Below are positions 10,748 to 23,174 of a stretch of 64,000 nucleotides of DNA, in pieces (the first letter of the stretch is position 1; every line of letters begins with the position of its first letter). The notes below the pieces were generated by a model. The model was not told the DNA's origin. It worked only from the letters and a program-made list of their open reading frames with translations, and did not search any database. Made by a program: the position numbers and the translations under genes. The DNA comes from Sistotremastrum niveocremeum HHB9708 (Eukaryota; Basidiomycota; Agaricomycetes; Sistotremastrales; Sistotremastraceae), in NCBI GenBank assembly GCA_001630475.1, contig KV419397.1, forward strand, positions 1,123,758-1,187,757, written 5' to 3'.

Positions 10748-12189
10748 ATGACTAGTCGCGTCGAGGGGGACAAAGTCTGGCAATGTAAATCCGGGTCCCC
10801 TTTTGAAACCGATGATGAAGACTGTGAAGTAGATCCAGAACTCGATGACTACTACAGCAGACGCAATATCCTCATTTTCGACGAACATGACTCACTTATT
10901 GCTGGCCTGGTACAACGAGGAGCATTCACGGTCTCAAATGTTTATCGATGGATGGATATTTTATACCCACTGCCCGAAATATGGTTCTTCCGATCGAAAG
11001 TCGGAGAGATGATATATAGAGACCAGCAGAAACCGTTTCCCTTGGGTTCATATCAAATCGTCGATCAAGGTACGAAATCATGGTCATCTCCGTCCTTTTA
11101 ATTCACGGACAGCCGTAGGATCTCGCATTCTCTCGCCGATTCCAAAGTCAACTCATCACATATACCGATGCTTTGTGAACAATCATAGGAGGTTCACCGA
11201 TCTAGTCCGTAACCTCTAGTTGGGCATTCCGCATGCCGCACAGATTAGCTCCCTGTATTAGGATGATAAGCTGTTCAGACGCGTTCAACGCCGGGACGGG
11301 AGGTGCCTTATCACGGGGAAGGAGTCTTCCACCTTCCCGGAACAAACTGGCCAATTCCAATCCAGTTTTGCTGTTCGAATATTCCCTCTGGTGTCCCCTA
11401 TCGAGGTACGTTCGGGTCCATTATCTCTCCGCTCCTTTTTCATAACTAGTGAATAAAATTCATAGTGGAACACTCCTTCTACCCGAGAACTATTCAAAGA
11501 ATTGGCAGATTCTCCAGAGTCATTCGCTGAAGTACTCCAATCGCCGATCAACGCCTTCATCTGCAATTATACTTCCAGTCAGGGCTTCAACGGCCATTGG
11601 TTCTCAATTGACGTCGATGTACGCCTTCATCCAATAATATTTCAGACCCGCCAAGTAACGATGTAAACAGGGTGATCACCGGGTGGTCCAATTTGTGGAT
11701 TGTAAACAGTGGCGTATCCCTCGTGATGGTAGACTGTTAGCTAGTCAAGGTGACAACTCGGAGCCTGGACCCTCAGATCTTATGTTGCAGGCACATTTTC
11801 ATCAAGCTCTTATTCTCTGGATTCTCCACAACCCGGTCGGACATAAAGACTTTCGCACCGCAACTCGTCTTGCATTACAAATTCAGAACCGCAAGGCCTC
11901 CCTCCACGAAGTATGTTGGACTCGAGAACCCGGGAAGTCAGTTTTTGAGTCGTACATGGCTCAACAATTGTTGGGGTGCTGCGTTGAACTTGGAAACGAG
12001 TTTCAAGATCGGTTTAAGAGGCCTTCCGAACCTGAGCAAATCCATCCGTGGTCTCCCGCAGTTGACAGGCCGACTGTTCCTCGCCCTTCTGGGATAAGTT
12101 CCGTCAATTGGTCAACAGTGCAGAAAATACCCGATACTCCACCCTCCCCTCGCGTTAAGGAGGGGCGTTATTATAGTGACTCCGATTGA
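10748..12189 (+). CDS. HNH_2-like protein, copy 3
   Basis: Exons 10748-11069, 11119-11204, 11262-11405, 11466-11618 and 11671-12189 give about 407 residues. Start MTSRVEGDKVW. It shares RRNILIFDEHDSLIAGL, RRDGRCLITGK, VRIFPLV, SPINAFICNY, NGHWFSIDVD and MAQQLLGCCVELGNEFQDRF with the other copies. The fifth exon begins GDHRVVQF where the others have DDYR, a local change at the splice join. The tail ends in RYYSDSD, identical to copy 4, and these two form the second subgroup. Exon 2 (86 nt) and exon 4 (153 nt) have the same lengths as in every other copy. The function is unknown beyond the fold; the first HNH histidine is again Arg. Confidence 0.8.
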
Positions 12190-12562
12190 AGTATCACTTC
12201 GCTCGCACTGCTCAAATTTGTACCTATTATGCTACGATAAACTAAGGGATATCAATTCCAGTCGAGTACCTCAATCGAGGAATCCAGTTTCATTCCTAGA
12301 TAATCATGGCCAAGCATTGATCTTGTAATTTCTGAAATCGGCCTTAGAGCAGTACCAGCTTCATTATTTTCCGATACATGCCTTGCGCGAATGCGCCAAC
12401 AGCCGTTGGCCGAGCTGGCCGAATGAACTTTCCTCGAACCGACCGGCCACAACAGCAACAAACAACCGCGACCCCACCATCTCTGGCCTTTTTGATCGTG
12501 AGCTGCCCGTACATCGTGCTCGATTAGATTTCCTAGAGCTTACCTCTCTCCCGTTCAGCAGA
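12190..12562. other. Spacer between HNH-like copies 3 and 4
   Basis: 373 bp; no gene seen. A plus-strand frame stays open from 12383 into copy 4 but its upstream part has no paralogue match, so the later ATG at 12563 is preferred. Confidence 0.5.
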
Positions 12563-14012
12563 ATGCCCAACAGTCGCGACGAGGAATACGACATCTGGCG
12601 AGCTGCAGCATCCCATCTCGACGACGACGATTCTGACGACGACGCAGATATCGGTTCCTATCATGACCGACGCAATATCCTCATATTCGACAAAAACGAC
12701 TCACTCATAGCTGGATTGGAACAACGAGGAACCTTCACTGTCGCTAACATTTATAGATGGCTGAGTATCCTGTATCCACTTCCGAACATCTGGTTCCTTC
12801 AATCCAAGACGAACGCGGGGATCATACCTAGAGAAAGCCATGCAATCCTGCCATTGGGATCTTATCAGATTGTCGACGCCGGTACGTGTTATTCATCTGA
12901 TCATGCCGCCTCTGCTCTTTCTTAGTCATGCGCGTTTGCAGACTTCCACATTCTATCCCCAGTCCCAAGATCCAGCCGTTACATGTTTCGATGTCTCGTG
13001 AATAGTCATAGAAATTTCACTGACATAGTACGTGATCCTAGTTGGCGCTAGGTTTCGCATCATCACTTACATCGTGCTTTCTAGGATAACAAGCTCTTTG
13101 ACCGCGTTCAACGCAGAGATAGAAGATGCTTGATTACAGGAGAGGAGTCTTTCAGCCTTCTGGGATGCATTGAGACGAGTTTTGCTGTGCGAATTTTTCC
13201 TCTAGTGGACCCTCTTCAGGTACCAGTGTCGGTCTTCTCGTTACGTCCTTTTCCGTCTGATCAACCTGCAGTGGCATAATCCTCTGATTCGTGAACTGTT
13301 CAAGGATTTGGCTGCTTCTCCGATTACCTTTGCTGAAGCACTGCAATCTCCCGCAAACGCTTTCATATGCCAGTACGCTCCTTCCCAAGTCTTCAACAGT
13401 CATTTGTTCTCAGTTGATGTGGATGTGAGTGTACCGAGCTGCTATACGGCTTATTCCATAACTAAACCCCGGTAGGATGACTATCGCGTAGTGCAGTTTG
13501 TTGATTGTGAGCAATGGGGAGTGCCTGCTGATGGCCGACTTCTTGTAGCTCAGGGTGACAACTCTGTGCCCGGTCCAGCAGATGATCTTCTGCGAGCACA
13601 CTTTCATCAAGCGCTTATTCGTTGGATAATCAACGATCCTCCCGGACACAGAGATTATCTTACCGCAACTAAACTTGCCTTTCAAATCCATCGGCGCGAA
13701 GCATCCCCTCATCATCCGTGCTGGACTCAAGAGCCTGGAAAATCAGTTTTCGAGGCATACATGGCCCAGCAACTTCTTGGCTGCTGCGTTGAGCTTGGTA
13801 ACGAATTTCAAGACCGGTTTAACAAGTCCCCCAGTTTTGGGCAAGAAGGTTATGTTCCTCCAAGCGAACCTGATGTCTATCCCGGAATGACGTATGCAGA
13901 CGAACCCACAACTCCGCTCATTGACATATTTGCGACGCTCGAGAAGGTTCCTTTGACACCCCCCACGCCTCGCCGTGTTTCGCAGGGTCGCTATTACAGT
14001 GACTCCGATTAA
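12563..14012 (+). CDS. HNH_2-like protein, copy 4
   Basis: Exons 12563-12881, 12942-13027, 13085-13219, 13272-13424 and 13476-14012 give about 409 residues. Start MPNSRDEEYD, followed by an acidic run rich in Asp. Family blocks: RRNILIFDKNDSLIAGL, RRDRRCLITGEE, VRIFPLVDPLQ, SPANAFICQY, NSHLFSVDVDDDYRVV (His kept but Trp lost), RAHFHQALIRW and MAQQLLGCCVELGNEFQDRF. The third exon is 135 nt against 144 in the other four, an in-frame loss of three codons between the Cys-Leu-Ile-Thr-Gly strand and VRIFP. The tail RYYSDSD pairs it with copy 3. It is the last of the uninterrupted tandem run. Family placement is seen directly; any catalytic role is doubtful. Confidence 0.8.
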
Positions 14013-14636
14013 GGCACTCAGAGGAAGGCATCGTCCGAATCCACTATGTAGTTTGTGTCTTTTCCCAATTGATGGTCTATTACATGTAATTCTACACGAG
14101 ATATTCATTTTTGGGGGGTTTCAGTTAATGCAATCGGGTCATATGTGTACGCAATGTAGACACGTTTCACATGCATGAGATGAGCGAAAAATAAGAAAGA
14201 CTTGCGACGATCCGGCGGCTGCAGGAGGATGAAACCTGCAAACGAGATTCATTCGGTGATGGTACTGGTCTTTTCGCCGCGAGTTCTGCATGACTGCGAT
14301 CCGTCGACTGCATCTATATTTGATGCTAACTCTCATTTTTGATGCTCAGTTTTTTGTCCGGGTCTGGCGAATGCAGTGTTATTGTGAACTCTTTTGCCTG
14401 TAATATCTATGAGTAGGGAAAACCACCATATCCAAGGATAATTTCGAAGAGGATCGTGTGCCGAATCTTGAAAGCTTGCTTGAAAGTCAACCACTTCACA
14501 TTTCTTGTTACTTTTTGCTTCGTGCAAGCGCTGGTTGAAACTCCGACGTCATCCAATCGCCTACCTCTGCCTAATCATGACTTAATTGGCTTGAATCTGC
14601 CTCCATTCAACCCTATCTCGAAACAGTCGCCGAATT
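14013..14636. other. Intergenic between HNH-like copy 4 and an F-box gene
   Basis: 624 bp without a gene. It ends with the F-box family upstream element at 14535-14546, preceded by CGTGCAAGCGC, a word also present before the F-box gene at 27446. Confidence 0.5.
14535..14546 (+). promoter_or_regulatory. F-box family upstream element TTGAAACTCCGA
   Basis: Exact 12-base match, 90 nt upstream of the ATG at 14637, preceded a few bases earlier by CGTGCAAGCGC as at 27350. Confidence 0.6.
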
Positions 14637-16668
14637 ATGGGATCTATCGCCATTCCTAGGCTCTATGAGGCCCTGAGAGAAGCAACTGATGCTGCCGACG
14701 CGGAAGTCGACGCACACTTCCACACTGTACTGAGAAACGTTGATATATCCACTGAGCCAATATCATCCTCTCTCTTGATATTACGTCGAGCGGCTCGGGA
14801 AGCTGCTATAAAACGGATCAGGTGCGTAACGTCCCGCCATGAATCTGGCCAACATTTTTACATCCGACTTCAGAGTAACAGCAGCACTTCAGAATCTGCT
14901 CCACACCCAACACAACATGGGAACTATCAGTAGACCGTCACTAGTCACCTATCGTAGTGAAAAAATCAAAGCCATCGCAGAGGGAGTCGCTATGGATACG
15001 ATCATCTACTCCACAGAACCCGAGAGTATCGTACTGAGAATGGAGCTGAACCAACAAACGCCGATCAATCGTATTCCAGCGGAACTCATCGGCATGATAT
15101 TTGAGGAATGTGTTCTCAGTTTATGGGACAATCTGGTCGATCTCTCGAAGACACACTCTCTGGCTGACTCGGGCTCCAAGGCTCGACTTGTAACTCCCGT
15201 CCGAATTTCTCATGTGTATGTCACCTCTTGTAGCCTGGCATTCTTTCTGAATCTATATATCATCGCTAGATGCTCTCATTGGCGATATGCCGCTCTTGGC
15301 AACGGAAACCTGTGGTCCCGTTTTTACCAATGCTGGCCACAAGACGTTGTGTCTGCTTTCCTCCAGCGTTCTCAAAGTTCGCTTCTCGAAATTGTGACCT
15401 TGGCAGAAGAACGCAAGGGATATCAAGACGGAGTCAAGGAAATCACACCGTTTCTTTCCAAACATATGTCCGCATTAAAGAGGATTGTTGTACGACAAGG
15501 CTATGTGCATCATCACAGCATACGTCCGGCGATCTTCAATCAATTCAATGCGATTTGGGAGCATCGAGCACCGACACTTAGACATGTACACCTTTCATCC
15601 GCTGGTCATCCTCCCGAAGTTCCCGACATTGGACTCGCTCTCTTCCAGAACTTTCCAAATCTTGAAACAATTTATCTCGAGGCATTCAGACTGCCAAACT
15701 TGGGAGACTTGCCGGCGCTAAATTCCCTCACATCCCTAACTCTCCGATTGGTCGTAGGGGAATCCGATAGTCTTTCCTTACAGGACCTCCATACTCTGCT
15801 CACTCGCACGCCCAATCTTGAGTATCTCGCGTTGTGGGATCTCAGATACGAAATCAACGCGTCAGAAGACCAGTGGCCCAAGACAAGTGTGGACCTACTG
15901 CGATGTAGGGACGTCCATCTCGACCTAGCCAACTTTGTCTCCCTCATTCCTTTCTTCTCCACCCTCACATTTCCCAACGTTGACAACTTAACCGTGAAGC
16001 ACAGTTCCGCTGTAGATCCTCTGTTCACGCTCTATCAGAGCATACCATCGTACCTTTGCGATATCGTCCTAAAATCCGCATCCTTGTTCATAGCAGGTCG
16101 TCCGGGCAACATCATCGCAGGCCCCGTTGCAAAGTATATTGTTGAAGATGACCACAATCTTGCCGGAGTCAAGAATACTATCTCTTTCCAGGGAACCAAC
16201 CCTATCCCCTCAATAGGAAAGGTGGCAGAAGTCCGGCAAGATATGCCTCCCGTCATTGCCTCGGTCGTCATGCATCTTCCTCTTGGGCATATTACCCATT
16301 TAGGATTCGAAGATTTTGCGAGCGCTCCGGTCGCCCAATGGAAGACCGCCCTCTATGCATTCGACGCGGTAACTCATCTTGAAGTTTTTCGCATGATAAA
16401 GAAGACAACCACCAACTTGTGCAAAGCACTAGGAGATCCGAAGTGCTTACCAAAGCTCAGACGATTCGACATCGACTTCAACGGTTTTAACGCCAAGGAT
16501 TTGAACAAAGCTTTCTCCTCGCGGAATAAGAAGGAGTCTCTCCACAGTCTGTACATCTTCGACCTCGATCAGTTCCACATGCACCGATCTACGGAACCTA
16601 TGCGGCAGATTGCCTCGGTCTGTGCAGCGACATGCTACACGAACCGCTTGGGTCTAGAGGAGTTTTGA
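14637..16668 (+). CDS. F-box-like/LRR-like protein (family 1)
   Basis: Exons 14637-14821 (185 nt), 14874-15215 (342 nt) and 15270-16668 give about 641 residues. It starts MGSIAIPRLYEALREA, very like the gene at 27446 (MGSIGMLRLVESIRDA), and the two are the closest pair among the full-length family members. The F-box core RIPAELIGMIFEE lies near residues 128-140. The second intron is spliced so that exon 3 opens with C-S-H-W-R, then LWSRFYQCWP; downstream come irregular leucine-rich repeats (PNLETIYLEAF, PALNSLTSLTLRL, PNLEYLALWDL). It ends TCYTNRLGLEEF. The second intron contains no in-frame stop, so a retained-intron product would also be open. Probable SCF substrate receptor; target unknown. 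It interrupts the HNH-like array between copies 4 and 5. Confidence 0.8.
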
Positions 16669-19026
16669 AATGATATCATCGGTTTCATACGGATCAAGCT
16701 CCACGATCAGCGATCAGAATCTTCTGATATTAGCTTCCGATTCAACGAAGACACTTTACCTCCATAGTCTTGATCCTAATTTTGATGCGAGTATTTTTTG
16801 CCCGAGCTTCGATTCAAACAGGGATCAGAATGTACCATTGACTCAGCTTTTGAGTTTATTCACTTCCAAATGTAAATCTTTGTGAACCTGTTTGATTCAG
16901 CAGATTATCAGAACGCGATGCACGTTTCAGAGCCCTGCCCCCCTGGAAGGTTGAAGGCTTTGGTAAACAAGAACAAATAAAAACGCGCGCTGAGCTGCAG
17001 ACTGCGAGCTCGCAATGGGTCGTTGGCCGTTCTCTGTACTCTGATTGGCAAAAAAACCGCGCAGCTTATCATGATCTCAATGGCATTGAACATCTCCAAA
17101 TAGTATTGGTCTTCTCTTCGTCCGAGTAGCCATCCGAATGACATCCGAGGATTCCGAGGGTTCTCTTTTCTCAGACGAATATTCAAATCACAGTCTCCCC
17201 TGAATCAGCGGGATTTTTTCTCAACCTAGCAACCGGATATGCTGCGTCATCTTGAATCCAAACTCTACAAAAGCTGCTCGACACCTCGACCTCGAAGCCC
17301 GTCAACGGCGTCAAGAAGCGCTCGTACGATGACCCGTCGCATCCGTCTCTCTGTTTCTCTTCCACAACAAATGCGCCAAGGTGAGGGCTATCACTATGTA
17401 TTGCTTTTAAAGGCTTGTGTCTTATCTTCTTCCTTAGATGACTGAGGGATGAAAGCGCGGGCATTGTGAAGTTCCTGGTCCTTGCTTAGGTAAGTACAGA
17501 ATTGTTAAGTGATAAAGCAAAGACTGACGTATCACAAAGACAGTCGTTGGTACAAGCTGATGCAGTATCAATGCAGGATGTCAAGCTGACTCCAGCCTGT
17601 TCAGACCGCAAGGCCTCCAATCCTCTGCCTGCCCTTCTTCACAGGTCTCCTCTTCCCTTTCCTCCAACATCTCCAGCGCTTCCCTATCTTCGTATCATAC
17701 GTCCACCGCAGCTCATGCAAGCCAGCCTGAATATTTGGAGAGAGTGTTAATGGCGGAGCAGACATGGGCGGGATTGGACTGAGGGATTGATTATTGGGCT
17801 GGTCACCTTCCACACCATTTGCACTGGATTCACATGCGCTATCACATTCACTCCGGATACCCTCCGCTCACGAAACGACGGCAGGTCAAACGCGCTGGTC
17901 GATCTACACAGTGAAACAACTGACGGCTCTCCCTCTCATTTCATTCCCATCCGGGTCGGTCACCAACACCTCTGAAACGTTCTTTGCATAAAAAGAAGCA
18001 TCTTCTCGTGCGGCGGGTCGATTCTCATGACTTTCTGTCTTCACAACGGAGAGCCATTCGACCGGATCGTGAAGCCATCATCAATCCTCATCACGATCTT
18101 GGTATCATGACCGAACGCACAATCCGTCACCGCCGACACAATCTCAGCTCAGTCCTCACATCGTCCCTCCTTGCTCCTCCCAGGCTTGCATTCAACGCCT
18201 CGTCTGAATCTGTTGCTTAAAGTCCGGCAATATGTGCCGAAAGCGAAACTTGGCTCAGCGTCTCTCCTTCTAACCCTTGTCATAATACGTACTGCGATAG
18301 ACGTAGAAGTGTCCCCACCTCCATTAGATCCCTCTGCCGCCTCTATCAGTAATGTGGTTGCTTTGTCTCCCTTCTTCAGTGACCGCCAAGCTCTGGCACC
18401 TTTCGCGTGCTCGGCACATCAGTTTATTCTATATTGTTTTGACGGTAGAGGGGACTTCGCTTGATGATCTTGTTATGTTACTCTTTGATTCCGTCAAGTC
18501 GTGGAGTGGTCGTCATTCTTCGCTCTCTCCATCTCCCACACTCCGGTGGCTCGTCGATCAATCGTTTTCAAGAATCTCAACACTGTCCCACTTCTTCGCT
18601 GGACTGAACCCTGCACATCCATTAACTGCGGCGCAAACTGGTATATGTATGAAAGAACATGAGAGCTTTCCATTAGTCCTTGAGGTTGATGAATCACAAT
18701 TCGACCGCCATGGCGGTCAAAATGACGTCGTCACGAAAAAAAAGTTACTTGTAAGGAAGGAAATGAAACCCAGGGTTGATTGGGTGAATTGGTCAAAAAG
18801 CAATTCACGTAGAATTTCGGATTGCTTTCGCTATCAAGCTGTTCAGGTCGATATGAAGTCTCTTTGGTTCCTGTGAATATAGCAAGCAAGGGTACCCGTA
18901 AACAGCTGTCAACAACTTGTTGATTGGCGACTCGACTCGGACAACTCGGGCGAGGACACTCAACGACAATGGTCTACCCAGTCTTCCTTCTCAAGGTTGT
19001 ACGCTAGAGAACCGCGTTGGGACAGC
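16669..19026. other. Gene-poor segment inside the HNH-like array
   Basis: About 2.36 kb with only short overlapping frames on both strands, none with recognisable domains or a credible intron-exon structure. No repeats or HNH remnants were spotted. It may be decayed sequence; nothing specific is supported. Confidence 0.4.
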
Positions 19027-20583
19027 ATGCCAACGACGCCTATTGAAATTCGGGACTCTCTGTCGCCCAATGACTCGGATGACTCCGACTTGGACTCCGA
19101 AGATGGAACTGACTGGCTCGTCGATGAATACTACGAAAGACGGAATATCTTGATCTATAATAAACATGGACTATTGATCGCCGGACTGGAGCAACGCGGG
19201 AACTTCACCGTCTCTCATATCTTCCGATGGCTGGAAATTTTATATCTGCTACCTCCATCCGGTACATGGAAAATCCAGTCACGCACCGGTGGGACGATCG
19301 TCTCGCAGTCCCCGGATACTCCATTCCCAGAAGGTTCCTATCACATCATTGATAAAGGTGCGGAAATATCACAAGCTATTCATCAGATCTAACGCCATTC
19401 GATCCTGCTCTCGTAGATTTTCAAATTCTATCGCCACCTACAAGATGGACGAACTATGTTTATCGCTGCTTGATCCATCGCGATCGCAGACCGACACATA
19501 TGGTATACCGATTTGGCGAATCTTGTTTGCGGATGCTGAAGTGTTGGTACTCTCAGGACGACGAACTCTTCAGACAGATGCGGCGACGAGACCGGCAATG
19601 TCTGCTCACTGGACAACATTGTCTCATCAATCCCGAAGAATGGGGAACCTTTGAATCAAGCATGTGTGTGCGGATTTTTCCTTTGATGGATCCTTCCCAT
19701 GTAGGTTTCGTTTATTTTGCCCAGCTGTTGGCGCAAATAACGAGTTTTCGCCAGTGGTCCAATCCCGAGGTTCAGCGTGTCTTTCAAGGGCTGGCGGAGT
19801 CACCAAATACTTTTGCGAAAACGATGCAATCCCCTGCGAATGCATTTATAGCTCAATATGGGGCAGCAAAAGCCTTTAGTCAGCATTGGTGCGCTATTGA
19901 TGTGGACGTACGTTTGGGTGTATGATCTTTTTCTTCTGTTTGACGTTATCATACAGGATGACTATCGAATAGTCACTTTCCTTGACTGCAACGACTGGGA
20001 TATCCCCCCTGATAGACGGATGATTACCGAACATTGGACGGATGAAAACACTAGGCCGTCAGATAATCTCCTCCGATGGCACTTCAAGCAAGCTCTGATC
20101 CGATGGATGATACACGATCCACAGGGGCAGCAGGATTTCATCACGGCTACTAGTCTTGTGTTCGCCATTAACCGCTTCGAGTTAACACCTGAGGATCTTC
20201 GATTCACTCAGCACCCTGGAAAATCGGTGTTCGAGGCGTACATGGCGCAACAGCTTCTTGGCTGTTCCTTCGAATTGGGAAACGAGTTTCAAGATCGATT
20301 CAGACCGCCTGATAACTCTGATGTCCCACCAAGCCTTCTTACACCACAGTACAAAATCAATCCGGAACTCGAGAAGCTGTGTATGAACCTGCCGGTTGCT
20401 AAATATTCGTCGCTCCCGACAGCACCGCCATCTCCTCAGCTGCACCCTCAGGAGATGGCACCCCAGGATACAAAGCCATTTGGTGACGAGGAGTTCTCGT
20501 TCCTTAATGACTGGGACAAAGAGTCTGCCTTCAATGTCGACTTGATCTGGACGCGGCCAGGTGAATCACCCCAAGATCCCTGA
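19027..20583 (+). CDS. HNH_2-like protein, copy 5
   Basis: Exons 19027-19357, 19417-19502, 19557-19700, 19755-19907 and 19957-20583 give about 446 residues. It starts MPTTPIEIRDSL and shares with copy 2 both this start and the tail WDKESAFNVDLIWTRPG, so it is a displaced sister of copy 2 rather than a neighbour duplication of copy 4. Family blocks: RRNILIYNKHGLLIAGL, RRDRQCLLTGQ, VRIFPLMDPSH, SPANAFIAQY, SQHWCAIDVDDDYRIV, RWHFKQALIRW and MAQQLLGCSFELGNEFQDRF. It also carries extra proline-rich sequence before the tail. The first HNH histidine is again replaced by Arg. It is separated from copy 4 by 5 kb holding an F-box gene and empty DNA. Confidence 0.8.
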
Positions 20584-23174
20584 ACGTTGAACATGCGGAT
20601 TGATCCAACTCGATATCATTCCTGAATCCGCTGATCGATTTGACCACGGATAATCCGCTATGAGAGACCTCTTGTCCGATATCGACTTCGACGGGAGGAC
20701 TGGCAGGAGGATGTACTGTACTGCTTCTCGGAGAAATCGCGTGTCAATAGATTTAGATTTCCTGGAAGAGCTGTATTTTTTGAGTGTAACTTCGATAGGT
20801 CCGTACTGAAATTGTGAGATAGATCAAGACCTTTCGGCGAGTTTGGAGCGGGGAATGCATGAAATTCGAGACGTTGTACAAACAACGCCAAACAAGCGCT
20901 ATCTGCCTTGCCCAAGGCCTTGCCAGTCACTCTGCTCGTACTGCTCACTAACGAGACCTTAGACTACGGTCAAAGCTGCCAGTATGCACCAGAAAATCGT
21001 AGCCCCTGCCCATATTATTTAATCTCATTCAACTCGGAGCCTCAGACGTTTCTCTTACAGTCTCGCTTCAGATACATCGGTACATGAGTACGCTTTCATT
21101 TAAGCTCCCAGATACTCAGTCTTCTGATTCTTAATGATGCGTTTCTTCAGATCAAAGCTTTCGGTAATTGATTCACATCTCGAGCTCGCGGGGATGGGTC
21201 CCAGGTTGAACACCATCACACGCGGCCTTCGTCTTGTCTGCTCCTATCGACGAATCAGTTTTCGGAGGTGGAATGTAGTATAATCACAAGGTGATTCAAT
21301 TCGATATTTTCTAATCGAAACCGACTCTTACTTTCGTTTTCATCGTCATACGATCAGGCGGGAGAAGCGCCGAATCTTGCTCAAAGTATGGACTATTATC
21401 CCATCAAAGAATCCGCATATTCATGTTTCTATCTGCAGATGTCGATACCAACAGTAAGCCGCATGAAGTTGTTCAAGAACAAGACAACAAGGACGCTGGA
21501 ATCCATCAGAGGAGCTGGGGTCCATGTGAGATCATTTGTCCAGGCCACCTGTCTTCCCCAGTCTCCTTCCTCTCCACTGCATCCGCATCTCCATCTGCGG
21601 AACCCATAGCTGCTGGAAAAGACAGCCCTCCGCCTATCTCATTCTCTTGAGATACGATCAGACATACCTCTTCGCCATCCCTACCCTACCGTTCTTTCCC
21701 AGAACGTGATATTGCTCCTTGATCAGCAACAGGAGCCAAATCTGCCGAAGCATGCGCCCTCGCTTCTTCCTCGGCATCAGGGTCCACGACGATGCCAACA
21801 TCCTATCCTCCATGACTTCGGGGACACCTATCAACATCATCAGTCCTTCTCTCGATCTCGAAGACATAGTCGACGCTTCCTTCACCATCTCCTCCTCCTC
21901 TCCGGCTTCCTCATCAGTCATCACGAGAGCATGGGCCACCGCCTGCCCGTCGGGTCCGCCGAAAACGAATCCATCTCTTCGGCTTTCCCGCCATCGCTTT
22001 CCATTATCCGATTCTCGACCAACGCGGACTCGCGATTCTGTCCATTTCCGTCTTCCGGTGCATCAGAAGACGTTGCGATGGCTCCTCTTCCTCGCTGGCG
22101 TTCTTCGTTCATTCCTCCAATAGACCATCCACGACCACAAACCAGATCTCTCAGGCTGTGCCCCGAGAACCTCTCCTTGTACGGCCACCCACTTCCATCA
22201 CCTACCTTTCTTTATCACCGATCCTTCGCATCTCCACCGCTCGTGCGACTCAATCTGGATTAGACGGAGGAGCAAGGATGACGTAGCAAACTACGAGGAT
22301 AGAGATATGGATGTGTCAATCATATTCGCCATTATTCAATCCGCGCAAATAGCGTGGCCGTTGCGATATTCCGAACACTAAATCAATCCCTGTCGCAGCG
22401 CCCATCCTCTGATATGGCCCGACGTCCAATGATAGTCTGATCGAGACCGCACCTCTTTGCTTGCTATTATGTCTTCCACCTCTTCCCTTTGTTCTTCAAG
22501 AGAAGAGCATCCTCCGCAGCTTCCACGACCTTTACTGCCTCCGCGTTAAATACGAATGCTACCGAATTATAGGGTATGTAATCTCACTTCGACTCTGCCC
22601 TCTCAATAATTCTCACGACCATCTCCTAGCCTATCATCTCCCGCATCACCTCTTTTCTGTTATTCAACTGATTGTTCTTCACTCGTTGTCTCCCCTTCCC
22701 CTGTCGCTCACCGACCCCGTACCCTCGATAATTACGATGATTCTGATTATCATCAAAATCCACGCGGTCCATGCCGCAACGAGCAATCGTTGGACGGGCG
22801 CTCTCAGAAGCGACGGGAATGTGTTTGAGAACGCTCCACCATCCAATGATCCTCTTACGTCTACTTAGTCTTATATTCGGCCTTCGATCGCCTCGCCTTC
22901 CTCGCCTTCCTCGCCTTCGTGTTCCGTCCTCAAGGACGCTCGAGATGCCAGACCTCCTACCGAGAATGTATCCGTGACGAGACCTCGACTGGTAGGTTGC
23001 CCATCTTATTCGTCTCAACGGGATACTCATATTCTTTCGTAGATAGACTCAAAGATGATCCGACCATGGATCCTCGTTTCTTCTGGTCTGAGTACAACGA
23101 CAGTATTTGAAATGATATAGTTAGTTTCAATTTTGTCAGGTTTCCATTGGATCTGAATGCGATACACAGAATCG
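20584..23174. other. Gene-poor segment, possible decayed sequence
   Basis: About 2.6 kb. Long overlapping frames occur on both strands at 21650-22270 (one Arg/His/Pro/Ser-rich, the opposite acidic), but neither has a domain I recognise or a clear start and splice pattern. A TCGCCTTCC triplication lies near 22885-22915. No gene is claimed. Confidence 0.4.

Noticed and set aside
21650-22270. Long overlapping frames on both strands that might be a gene
   Set aside because: Composition is that of antisense frames (Arg/His/Pro/Ser-rich against Glu-rich), with no domain, no start context and no consistent splice pattern.
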